DNA of 5,855 nucleotides from Cytophagales bacterium. Its GTDB lineage: Bacteria > Bacteroidota > Bacteroidia > Cytophagales > Cyclobacteriaceae. A program made the position numbers and the translations under genes. The notes under the pieces are model-generated. The model was not told where the DNA came from. It searched no databases and worked only from the letters and a program-made list of their open reading frames with translations. Positions 1-5,855 of the stretch are shown here, piece by piece. Location: positions 1-5,855 of the forward strand of contig DNZD01000222.1 in NCBI GenBank assembly GCA_003504855.1, in the 5' to 3' direction. How positions within the stretch are numbered: the stretch's first letter is position 1; each line of letters starts with the position of its first letter.

Positions 1-566
1 ATCCCAGCTATAAACTGGATACCAATCCGCTGAATACGACCTACAAGAACGGGGTGAATTTCGAGTGTGATATCAACCTGACGAACGGCACCAAGGTCAG
101 TGCTGGGGATATTATTGCTTCTGGTCTGTTCCAGAGCAATCAGTTTTATCCTGCCATGAAACTGACCTGGACCATGCTTAAGTACTGTGACTATTCTGAA
201 CTCAGCTGGGGTGGTAAATGGACAGGTACTGAAGTTGGAGCTTGCTGCAACAGCGATGACGTCAACAACTTTACCCAAACAGCACCTCACACCTGGAGCA
301 TGGATAACTTCTGGGGTTATAAGGAAGCAGGTGCACCGTATGTGCCAATTACGGCAACGGTTGTATTTACACCTTCAACCAACCTGAGCAATCAGATTGT
401 GACCTTCCCTGCTCAGAATGTGACTGACCCTAATGGTGGTAATGGCTCGGAGAAGATTTTGAATTCACCGGGTACCTATGACCAGTGTAAAGGAACATTC
501 TCGATCAAAACAACCTACGTTTTCGCAGGTACCAACTATGTGTGGGTATATAACTTCCACCGCTAG
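1..566 (+). CDS. Unrecognised, probably exported protein (C-terminal 187 residues; 5' end outside window)
   Basis: The frame is open from position 3 at the window edge to the TAG at 564-566, so this is the C-terminal part of a longer gene. The GTG at 54 is just an in-frame valine codon and I do not take it as the start. I do not recognise the family. The 187 visible residues are rich in Asn, Thr, Gly, Tyr and Trp and poor in charge, with alternating hydrophobic and polar stretches that suggest a beta-rich extracellular fold. There are five cysteines at fragment residues 22, 62, 81, 82 and 162, including a CC pair, which would fit disulfides outside the cytoplasm. No transmembrane helix is visible, and I see no obvious C-terminal sorting domain: the protein ends in VYNFHR. 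An intrinsic terminator begins 23 bp after the stop, so this is the last gene of its unit. It converges on the DUF2911 gene. Export is an inference from composition, since the N-terminus is missing. That it is a real coding region is fairly sure; its function is unknown. Confidence 0.8.
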   Translation, partial: PSYKLDTNPLNTTYKNGVNFECDINLTNGTKVSAGDIIASGLFQSNQFYPAMKLTWTMLKYCDYSELSWGGKWTGTEVGACCNSDDVNNFTQTAPHTWSMDNFWGYKEAGAPYVPITATVVFTPSTNLSNQIVTFPAQNVTDPNGGNGSEKILNSPGTYDQCKGTFSIKTTYVFAGTNYVWVYNFHR

Positions 567-589
567 TAGGTAAGTAATAGTAATTTAAG

Positions 590-617
590 AGGGGTCTCGT
601 ATGAGACCCCTTTTTTT
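590..617 (+). terminator. Intrinsic terminator of the unrecognised + strand gene
   Basis: A perfect 9-bp stem, AGGGGTCTC (590-598) and GAGACCCCT (603-611), encloses a GTAT loop and runs into seven T residues (611-617). It lies 23 bp after the TAG stop. This is a textbook Rho-independent terminator for rightward transcription. On the opposite strand the stem is not followed by a comparable T-run, so it should act mainly on the + strand. Confidence 0.9.
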
Positions 618-779
618 ATGCCCGCTGTAACGCAAACATGCCTGCTCTGGATGTCTATTGGGTTGGCCCAGAATGGAGCAGCCACTGCGTATTGAATATG
701 AAGAGTACCCCTTAACCCAGGGCACAGAGAAAGTGTACTCCGGGTGCAACAGGTTCCAGGGAATATCGGAGCGAAAACA
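618..779. repeat. Non-coding spacer between convergent genes, with two small dyads
   Basis: This stretch lies between two terminators and has no credible gene on either strand; open frames crossing it begin at non-ATG codons and run into neighbouring terminators or genes. Two inverted repeats are visible: CTGCTC (642-647) with GAGCAG (676-681), and GAGTAC (703-708) with GTACTC (735-740). The second encloses a CCCT/AGGG pair (709-712 and 719-722). Arms of six bases with long loops can arise by chance, so a structured RNA is only a weak possibility. I see no tRNA features or transposon ends. Confidence 0.25.
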
Positions 780-810
780 AAAAAGCCCCACCAGAACGGT
801 GAGGCTTTTT
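780..810 (-). terminator. Intrinsic terminator of the DUF2911 gene
   Basis: An 8-bp arm AAAAAGCC (780-787) pairs with GGCTTTTT (803-810). Beyond a single C/A mismatch (788 and 802) the stem continues as CACC (789-792) with GGTG (798-801), around the loop AGAAC. Read on the - strand it ends in a run of T interrupted by one G, and it starts 17 bp after the TGA of the DUF2911 gene. Because both sides carry A/T tracts it could also stop rightward read-through from the convergent gene. Confidence 0.85.
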
Positions 811-827
811 GTTTATTGTATTGATTA

Positions 828-1325
828 TCAACCCTTTACAGTAAACGCAACCTTTGTATTCTCCCATTGGATTACTACCTGCTCGCCTTCGATGGAAATT
901 TGTAAAGTTTCTACCAGCCCTGCGATCTTGGAGGGCTTAACAGTCACGCGCAGAACATCTTCGTCCTGTTTATAGGAGAAGGCACCCCATTTGATCGTCT
1001 TGTTAAAAATAATGGTCCATTCATTTTCTCCAGGAATAGTGAAGAGTGCATACTTACCAGCGGCCAGGTCTTTGCCTTCGATCTTGACGGGTGCGCTAAA
1101 CTCAATGGACGTGGATGCATTTGCTCCCGTGCGCCATACTTTCCCAAAGGGCTCCAGTTCCCCAAATATTTTCCGGCCCCGTACGGATGGCGCGGAATAA
1201 TTGATGGTGATATTGGCTGCCCCGATTTTGCCTTCTGCTTTGGCGGCAGGACTTTGCGGTTTCTTGTCCTGGCCATTGGCCACAACAACCATACATACGA
1301 GAATCATTGCGAGTAAACTTTTCAT
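828..1325 (-). CDS. DUF2911 family secreted protein
   Basis: The product has 165 residues. Residues 1-18 (MKSLLAM, then a hydrophobic run through VCMVVVANG) form a classical signal peptide, probably cleaved near ANG/QDKK, so the mature protein should lie in the periplasm or outside the cell. There is no lipobox at the end of the hydrophobic stretch; Cys11 is inside it. The mature part matches the DUF2911 pattern as I know it: YSAPSVRGRKIFG (43-55), GKVWRTGANAST (61-72), a central AAGKYALFTIPG (88-99), WTIIFNK (103-109) and YKQDEDVLRV (118-127). The family is widespread in Bacteroidota and has no established biochemical role. I chose the ATG at 1325 because it starts the signal peptide. The frame extends to an ATG at 1376, but that would place 17 residues, partly encoded by the upstream terminator hairpin, before the signal peptide. 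No Shine-Dalgarno sequence is visible. The gene is probably monocistronic, with terminators on both sides. Confidence 0.88.
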   Translation of the reverse strand: MKSLLAMILVCMVVVANGQDKKPQSPAAKAEGKIGAANITINYSAPSVRGRKIFGELEPFGKVWRTGANASTSIEFSAPVKIEGKDLAAGKYALFTIPGENEWTIIFNKTIKWGAFSYKQDEDVLRVTVKPSKIAGLVETLQISIEGEQVVIQWENTKVAFTVKG

Positions 1326-1362
1326 AGAAATTGGATTTGGTTTGAAATTGATTGCATAACAA

Positions 1363-1392
1363 AAATGCCCCATCACGTAAGGAGGGGCATTT
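1363..1392 (-). terminator. Intrinsic terminator downstream of ffh
   Basis: A perfect 9-bp stem, AAATGCCCC (1363-1371) and GGGGCATTT (1384-1392), surrounds a 12-base loop. Read on the - strand it continues into a T-run (TTTTTG). It lies about 100 bp after the ffh stop and only 37 bp before the DUF2911 start. It most likely ends the moeA-gntP-glycerate kinase-ffh unit and separates it from the DUF2911 gene. Its loop is longer than usual for a terminator, but the stem is strong. Confidence 0.82.
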
Positions 1393-1413
1393 CAGGAATT
1401 TTAATTGAATGAA

Positions 1414-1469
1414 CTACCTGTAACTTTATGTTAAACGTAGACCGTCTAAAGTTGGTTTACTGAAGGTAG
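1414..1469. repeat. Nested imperfect inverted repeat in the ffh-DUF2911 gap
   Basis: Three pairs of arms nest around positions 1438-1443: CTACCT (1414-1419) with AGGTAG (1464-1469), AACTTTA (1422-1428) with TAAAGTT (1447-1453), and a tight central palindrome TAGAC-C-GTCTA (1438-1448). GTAA (1420-1423) can alternatively pair with TTAC (1457-1460). On the ffh transcript this would be a bulged stem-loop in the 3' untranslated region, upstream of the terminator. As DNA, the 11-bp central palindrome resembles a site for a dimeric regulator. Which of these applies, if either, cannot be decided from the sequence. Confidence 0.4.
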
Positions 1470-1492
1470 GGAAATGTTAATATTTGAATAGG

Positions 1493-2824
1493 CTATCGCC
1501 CAAAGGGATTCAGGGCTGAAAGGGCTCTTTTGCCACCTCCCATTTTATTCATGGTTTTCATCATTTTTCGCATGCCTTCAAATTGCTTCAGCAGCTGGTT
1601 GACCTGCGTAATGTCCGTGCCACTGCCCTTGGCAATTCGGTTTTTTCGGCTGCCATTGATTATTTCGGGGTTTTCCCGCTCTTCATGGGTCATGGAGCGA
1701 ATGATGGCCTCTATCGGTTTAAATGAATTGTCGTCTATGTCTACGTCCTTGAGGGCTTTGCCCATGCCAGGTACCATACCAAGCAGATCCTTCATACTTC
1801 CCATCTTCTTGATCTGTTCGAGCTGGGTGAGAAAGTCATTGAAATCGAATTGATTTTTTCTGATCTTCTTTTGCAGCCGCGCTGCCTCTTCCTGATCAAA
1901 ATTTTCCTGCGCTTTTTCAACAAGACTGACCACATCACCCATGCCGAGAATGCGGCCCGCCATACGATCCGGGTAGAATCGATCAAGTGCCTCCATCTTC
2001 TCTCCGGAGCTGACGAACTTAATAGGCTTTTCTACCACCCGGCGGATGGATAACGCAGCACCGCCGCGTGTATCGCCATCCATTTTCGTCAGAACTACAC
2101 CATCAAAATCAAGGCGGTCATTGAAAGCCTTAGCAGTATTCACTGCATCTTGTCCGGTCATGGCATCGACCACAAAGAGTGTCTCTGAGGGGGACAGAGC
2201 AGCCTTAAGACGGGCGATTTCATCCATCATCTCCTCGTCGATGGCCAAACGGCCAGCAGTATCCACAATAACAACCCGAGCGTTGCTGCTTTTGGCTTGT
2301 TTCAGCGCCGCTTTGGCAATAGCCACAGCATCCTTATTTTCTGGCTCCAGGTATACTTCTACGCCAATTTGCTCTCCCAGGACCCGGAGTTGTTCCATGG
2401 CTGCCGGGCGATAGATGTCGCATGCCGCCAGCAGGACCTGCCTGCCCTGACGCTTCAGGTAGTTGGCCAGCTTCCCTGAAAAAGTGGTCTTACCAGATCC
2501 TTGTAGACCTACAATCAGGATAACGGCCGGATTCCCCTCCAGGCTGATATCCTTACTGTCCCCACCCATCAGGAGGGTGAGTTCATCGTTGGTTATTTTG
2601 GTCAGTAATTGACCCGGTGATATGGCAGTCAGTACATTCTGCCCAAGCGCCTTTTGCTTGATCTCATCTGTTACCTCTTTGGCAACCTTATAATTGACGT
2701 CGGCATCAATGAGGGCCTTCCGGATTTCCTTAACGGTGTTGGCAACGTTAATTTCCGTGATCCGGCCCTGACCTTTCAGGTTCTGAAATGCCTTTTCGAG
2801 CTTTAAACTAAGATTGTCAAACAT
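1493..2824 (-). CDS. ffh: Signal recognition particle protein Ffh (SRP54 GTPase)
   Basis: Ffh binds signal sequences of nascent membrane and secreted proteins on the ribosome and, with 4.5S RNA and the receptor FtsY, delivers them to the Sec translocon. The 443 residues are a normal full length. The N domain is roughly residues 1-90. The G domain follows, with the P-loop GLQGSGKTT (106-114), DIYRPAA (136-142), DTAGRL (188-193), TKMDGDTRGG (246-255) and SGEK (273-276). The M domain, from about 325, carries the RNA-binding signature SRKNRIAKGSG (392-402) and a methionine-rich tail GMRKMMKTMNKMGGGK (417-432). The start is the only sensible ATG and gives the conserved MFDNLS opening. There is no Shine-Dalgarno sequence in the 27-bp gap to glycerate kinase. 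The gene is last in the leftward unit, and the candidate promoter at 2847-2877 may drive it separately. The family assignment is beyond reasonable doubt. Confidence 0.98.
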   Translation of the reverse strand: MFDNLSLKLEKAFQNLKGQGRITEINVANTVKEIRKALIDADVNYKVAKEVTDEIKQKALGQNVLTAISPGQLLTKITNDELTLLMGGDSKDISLEGNPAVILIVGLQGSGKTTFSGKLANYLKRQGRQVLLAACDIYRPAAMEQLRVLGEQIGVEVYLEPENKDAVAIAKAALKQAKSSNARVVIVDTAGRLAIDEEMMDEIARLKAALSPSETLFVVDAMTGQDAVNTAKAFNDRLDFDGVVLTKMDGDTRGGAALSIRRVVEKPIKFVSSGEKMEALDRFYPDRMAGRILGMGDVVSLVEKAQENFDQEEAARLQKKIRKNQFDFNDFLTQLEQIKKMGSMKDLLGMVPGMGKALKDVDIDDNSFKPIEAIIRSMTHEERENPEIINGSRKNRIAKGSGTDITQVNQLLKQFEGMRKMMKTMNKMGGGKRALSALNPFGR

Positions 2825-2846
2825 GGAGACTTTTGGTAATTCCGGG

Positions 2847-2877
2847 CAAAGTTAAACGGGTAAGGTAGCCCCTGCAA
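2847..2877 (-). promoter_or_regulatory. Candidate Bacteroidota-type promoter for ffh
   Basis: On the - strand a TTG (2875-2877) is followed after exactly 20 bp by TAACTTTG (2847-2854), a full match to the Bacteroidota -33/-7 consensus TTG-N(19-21)-TAnnTTTG. The -7 box includes the TAA stop codon of glycerate kinase. Transcription would begin around 2840, leaving a leader of roughly 15 nt before the ffh ATG. The match is direct; promoter activity is inferred. Confidence 0.5.
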
Positions 2878-3985
2878 GCCAAGGGAGCACCTGTTGATTT
2901 ATGACATGGCCAAGCACATTCCGAGCGTCTGCTATAGCCGCTTCCGCTGAAATACCCGGACTAACCAGGGCAAAAATTTGTGATAGTCCAAGGCTTGCCA
3001 TTTCATCCCCATTAAGGCTGTTTTGCCCGACCACAGCAATACAAATCTTACCGGCAGTTTTGCACTTCCGTGAAATGCCCGCCACCACTTTTCCTGCTAA
3101 AGTCTGCGTGTCCAGGTGTCCTTCTCCGGTGATGACCACATCTGCTTTTTGGATGGCATGATCGAGGCCGGCAAGTCTGGCGGTATAATCAAACCCGGGC
3201 TCAACAACGGCATTTAGAAACGCACTTGCCCCAGCGCCCAAGCCGCCTGCCGCACCGGCTCCGGGGAAATTAAATCGTTTTCCCAGCGCCATAGCCACCA
3301 CCTTTTCAGCCTGCCGGAGACCATTATCAAGTTGATTGATAGCCTGCTCGTCAGCACCCTTTTGAGGTCCGAAAATCCAGGCTGCCCCCTGCTTTCCATA
3401 AAGTGGATTGTCAACATCGGTTAATACAACAAATTTTGTCCTGGAAATTCCAGGATGGATCTTAGGTGTCTTGATCCCATTTAACCGGACCAGGTTTTCA
3501 CCGGTAGGGTGCAGCGATGCGCCAGAGGCGTCTTCAAATTGGAAGCCAAGTGCAGCCGCCATACCCAGGCCGGCGTCATTGGTGGCGCTACCACCGATGG
3601 CAAGTACAATTTCATCCACTCCTTGATCGAGTGCATGACGGATCAATTGACCGGTTCCATAACTGGAGGTGTATAAAGGATTTCTTTCGCTGGCAAGAAG
3701 AAGCTGGAGGCCAGAGGCCCGGGCCATCTCAACGATGGCGGTCTTGCCATTGGCTGTGATTCCGTAAGTCGCCTGAATGGGTCTTGACAACGGGTCCAGG
3801 ACTTGTGCCTGAATCAGGTGGCCTTGGGTAAGATGGACCAGGATATCAAGGGTACCATCTCCGCCATCGGCCATTGGTAATTGGGTGGTATGGAATTGTG
3901 TGCCTAACCCTTTGGCAATACCTGACGCTACCTCTTGTGCGGTGAGAGAACCCTTGAACTTATCGGGCGCGATGAGGATATTCAT
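2852..3985 (-). CDS. glxK: Glycerate kinase, GlxK/GarK family
   Basis: This cytoplasmic enzyme phosphorylates D-glycerate with ATP; members of the GlxK/GarK family (PF02595) generally give 2-phosphoglycerate, which enters lower glycolysis. The 377 residues match the usual family length. Family motifs appear in order: APDKFKGSL (6-14), PMADGGDGT (37-45), GGSATNDAGLGMAAALG (131-147), DVDNPLYG (190-197), FGPQKG (205-210), the glycine-rich GAAGGLGAG (244-252) and TGEGHLD (286-292). No key motif is missing. The ATG at 3985 overlaps the TGA of the permease gene as ATGA, so translation is probably coupled to it. This pairing argues that the permease supplies the substrate. The stop codon falls inside the candidate ffh promoter. 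The symbol glxK follows the closest well-known family name; orthology to a specific characterised kinase (glxK or garK) is not established here. Confidence 0.95.
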   Translation of the reverse strand: MNILIAPDKFKGSLTAQEVASGIAKGLGTQFHTTQLPMADGGDGTLDILVHLTQGHLIQAQVLDPLSRPIQATYGITANGKTAIVEMARASGLQLLLASERNPLYTSSYGTGQLIRHALDQGVDEIVLAIGGSATNDAGLGMAAALGFQFEDASGASLHPTGENLVRLNGIKTPKIHPGISRTKFVVLTDVDNPLYGKQGAAWIFGPQKGADEQAINQLDNGLRQAEKVVAMALGKRFNFPGAGAAGGLGAGASAFLNAVVEPGFDYTARLAGLDHAIQKADVVITGEGHLDTQTLAGKVVAGISRKCKTAGKICIAVVGQNSLNGDEMASLGLSQIFALVSPGISAEAAIADARNVLGHVINQQVLPWLAGATLPV

Positions 3986-5310
3986 ACAAGCATGAACAAC
4001 AGGAGTGTCGTGATCAATGCAGCAACTCCCTGAATCAAGGTCATGGGTGTATAATAGCCAAGGGTTTGTTTGGTGGAGATACGCCCGAACTGACTGACCA
4101 CCCAGAAGTAAGAGTCATTGGCATGCGAAACCACTAACGATCCGCCGGCTATTGCAGTGACCAGTAATGCCATGTGCGCTCCTGATGTAATACCAGCCGA
4201 CGAAGCCAAAGGTGCCAACACCGCACTCACCATGATCATTGAGGTGGTACTGGATCCTTGCGCCGTCTTTAGCAAGGCGGCCAATAGCCATGCCATCATC
4301 AAGAAAACGAGTCCATGTACAGGTGTGGCGTTGGCTTGTAGGGTCAGCAGTGTTGCCAGGTCGCTGTTTCTGATCACCATCCCGAAAGAACCACCAGCAC
4401 CGGTGATAAGGATAATAACCCCGGCATCCTTAAGGGCTTCTGTAACCCACGTGGTCCAATCCGGGTTTTTCGAAGGTTCCACCAGCAGAAGGGAAAGGAT
4501 AACCCCAATCCCTAAAGCAATCATGGGATTTCCTAAGATGGCAAGCCATTTCAAGCCTGGCGATAGGTGGACCATGGGTGCCATTGAGCCGGCAGCAATA
4601 AGCAAGACAGGTGTAAGTAGTGGAAGCCAACACAAAAGGGTGTGGGGGTTTTTAATATGGGATGAATTCAGTTCTGATGAAAAAACGGGCGTAACGAGAC
4701 TTCCTCTATGCTTGGCAAAAACATAGGCCACAAGCGCCACCGGTATTGAAACAACCAATCCGAGCATCATGACCAGTCCCAATTGTGAACCCATACCCAA
4801 ATTGGTAGCAGCGGCCAATGGACCCGGTGTTGGTGGTACAAGCACGTGGGTGGTGATGAGCCCAGATGCAAGTGCCAGGGTCATGGACCCTCCGGATGCG
4901 CCTGTCTGGCTCGCGATGGATGGAATGAGTCGGGATAGGATAATGAATCCTGAATCGCAGAATACCGGAATACCTACCAGCACACCGATGGCTGACATGG
5001 CCAACACGGGCTTACCGGGCCCCACTAACTTCACCATGCCATGACTAATGGTATTTATGGCATGTGTTTTTTCTAAAATACTTCCCAACACTGATCCGAA
5101 GGCGACGAGGATACCAATTTGCTGGAGCAAGCCTCCAAACCCGGTTTGGATAGAACTGATCAGCGAATCCCACGGCACACCAGCCACCATTCCGAAGAGC
5201 AGGGATGCGGCAAGCAGGGAAAAGAAGGGATTAAGTTTAGTGAACCTTGGCCAGGCAATGGTGCAACCAATGGCGATGACGAGAGCCAGTACCAGGCGGA
5301 TTGGTTCCAT
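3982..5310 (-). CDS. GntP family permease, probable glycerate or sugar-acid:H+ symporter
   Basis: This inner-membrane transporter belongs to the GntP (gluconate:H+ symporter) family. From the ATG at 5310 it has 442 residues, the usual length, with about a dozen hydrophobic segments; the first (5-19) follows a very short N-terminus. Recognisable family features are GIPVFCDSGFIIL (113-125), HVLVPPTPGP (155-164), GAGGSFG (304-310), KTAQGSSTTSM (348-358) and SHANDSYFWVVSQF (395-408). Known GntP substrates are gluconate and related acids. The ATGA overlap with glycerate kinase suggests glycerate here, which is an inference from context. An in-frame TTG at 5316 would overlap the moeA stop by 4 bp and add two residues. 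I prefer the ATG, which starts 2 bp after that stop. Neither start has a Shine-Dalgarno sequence, and the spacing implies reinitiation or coupling with moeA. Confidence 0.93.
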   Translation of the reverse strand: MEPIRLVLALVIAIGCTIAWPRFTKLNPFFSLLAASLLFGMVAGVPWDSLISSIQTGFGGLLQQIGILVAFGSVLGSILEKTHAINTISHGMVKLVGPGKPVLAMSAIGVLVGIPVFCDSGFIILSRLIPSIASQTGASGGSMTLALASGLITTHVLVPPTPGPLAAATNLGMGSQLGLVMMLGLVVSIPVALVAYVFAKHRGSLVTPVFSSELNSSHIKNPHTLLCWLPLLTPVLLIAAGSMAPMVHLSPGLKWLAILGNPMIALGIGVILSLLLVEPSKNPDWTTWVTEALKDAGVIILITGAGGSFGMVIRNSDLATLLTLQANATPVHGLVFLMMAWLLAALLKTAQGSSTTSMIMVSAVLAPLASSAGITSGAHMALLVTAIAGGSLVVSHANDSYFWVVSQFGRISTKQTLGYYTPMTLIQGVAALITTLLLFMLV

Positions 5311-5312
5311 GC

Positions 5313-5855
5313 TCAATCGTTTCTAATGGGAAAGTAGCGATAGCTCTCGCCGGCCTTGAATGTAGTTTTGTCTTTGGGAAGCTCGAGGAAGCCATCCACT
5401 TCGTGGAGGTTGACAAAGTTCCCCGAGCCACCGCCGGGACGAGGGGTTGCCAACCATTTTCCCGACTCTACTTTGGTTTTGACTTCAAGAAAGCAGGTAA
5501 GGTCGGCGGGGAACGAATAGTCCTGATCCAGTGTGGCGGATACGGCGGCCGGACTAATGCCCAACCCTTGCCATAGCCAAGGCATGATATATCGATAGAA
5601 GCAAAGTAGTGTAGATACCGGATTTCCCGGAAGGGCAAAGACGATGGCTTTCTTACTCACCCCAAACCAAAATGGTTTGCCAGGCTTTTGACTCACTTCA
5701 TGGAATATCTTCTCCACGCCTACTTGTTCGAGGGAGGCAGGCACCAGATCAAACTTGCCTTTTGAAACGCCGCCAGTGAGTATCACTACCGGATACTCGT
5801 TAATGATCTTGGCGAGATCGCGCTCCAACAAATTGCGGTCATCGGCGATATGAAA
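5313..5855 (-). CDS. moeA: Molybdopterin molybdenumtransferase MoeA (C-terminal 180 residues; 5' end outside window)
   Basis: MoeA inserts molybdate into adenylylated molybdopterin, the last step of basic molybdenum cofactor synthesis in the cytoplasm. The frame is open to the window edge, so the start lies beyond position 5855; the in-frame TTG at 5831 is internal. About half of a typical protein of roughly 400 residues is visible. The fragment holds the end of the MoaB/Mog-like domain, with ADD (4-6), TGGVSKGKFD (27-36), KPGKPFWFG (57-65) and ALPGNPVS (74-81). From about residue 100 the small beta-barrel C-terminal domain follows, with GSGNFVNLHEVDGFLELP (143-160). KGKF and KPGKPFWFG fit the Bacteroidota form, as I recall it, better than the E. 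coli one. The TGA at 5313-5315 is followed 2 bp later by the permease ATG, so this gene is the visible upstream member of the unit. No promoter for it is in the window. Confidence 0.94.
   Translation of the reverse strand, partial: FHIADDRNLLERDLAKIINEYPVVILTGGVSKGKFDLVPASLEQVGVEKIFHEVSQKPGKPFWFGVSKKAIVFALPGNPVSTLLCFYRYIMPWLWQGLGISPAAVSATLDQDYSFPADLTCFLEVKTKVESGKWLATPRPGGGSGNFVNLHEVDGFLELPKDKTTFKAGESYRYFPIRND

Noticed and set aside
54..566. GTG at 54 as the start of a 170-residue gene
   Set aside because: The same frame is open to the window edge without a stop, and the residues before the GTG have the same composition as those after it, so the gene is simply cut by the window.
618..779. A tRNA or other classical RNA gene in the spacer
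   Set aside because: A GTTCC stretch near 753 recalls a T-loop, but there is no matching acceptor stem, anticodon arm or CCA-adjacent structure.
585..975. Small open frames across the convergent spacer (585-791 on - and 658-975 on +)
   Set aside because: They begin at non-ATG codons, run through terminator hairpins or into the antisense of the DUF2911 gene, and have no protein-like signature.
1432..1439. TACGTTTA on the - strand as a -7 box for DUF2911
   Set aside because: One base differs from TAnnTTTG, there is no TTG at 19-21 bp upstream, and the terminator at 1363-1392 would lie between it and the gene. An attenuator arrangement is conceivable but unsupported.
4118..4726. 202-codon open frame on the + strand, antisense to the permease gene
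   Set aside because: It lies wholly within a well-supported gntP-type gene, its translation resembles no known family, and such long antisense frames are common opposite codon-biased genes.
5313..5831. TTG at 5831 as the moeA start
   Set aside because: The frame continues to the window edge, the eight additional residues (including ADD) fit the MoeA sequence, and a start here would remove more than half of the protein.

Overview
The window looks like chromosomal DNA of a Bacteroidota bacterium, possibly a Sphingobacteriia/Saprospiria/Chitinophagia-type lineage. Four things suggest this: the Ffh and MoeA sequence style, a secreted DUF2911-family protein, start codons without a Shine-Dalgarno sequence, and one good match to the Bacteroidota promoter consensus (TTG, about 20 bp, TAnnTTTG). 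Base composition is close to 50% GC by eye. I see no insertion sequence, phage gene, CRISPR array, tRNA or rRNA.

Layout from left to right. (1) Positions 1-566, + strand: the C-terminal part of an unrecognised, probably exported protein, followed by a strong intrinsic terminator (590-617). (2) Positions 618-779: a non-coding spacer between convergent genes with two small dyads, bounded by a second terminator (780-810) that serves the gene from the right. (3) Positions 828-1325, - strand: a secreted DUF2911 protein. (4) Positions 1326-1492: a gap holding the terminator of the next unit (1363-1392) and a nested inverted repeat (1414-1469). (5) Positions 1493-5855, - strand, transcribed right to left: moeA (partial, C-terminal half), gntP-type permease, glycerate kinase, ffh. 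These four are tightly packed: moeA and gntP are 2 bp apart or overlap by 4 bp depending on the start, gntP and glycerate kinase share an ATGA overlap, and 27 bp separate glycerate kinase from ffh.

Function. The permease and glycerate kinase form a plausible uptake-and-phosphorylation module for glycerate or a related sugar acid, delivering 2-phosphoglycerate to lower glycolysis. MoeA (molybdenum cofactor synthesis) and Ffh (signal recognition particle) are housekeeping functions with no evident link to it. A promoter-like sequence that overlaps the glycerate kinase stop codon could let ffh be expressed independently of the upstream genes.

The region is mostly ordinary housekeeping DNA. I found no convincing novel multi-gene system. 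The points that merit a second look are the unrecognised exported protein, the candidate ffh promoter, the inverted repeat after ffh, and the mixed operon.
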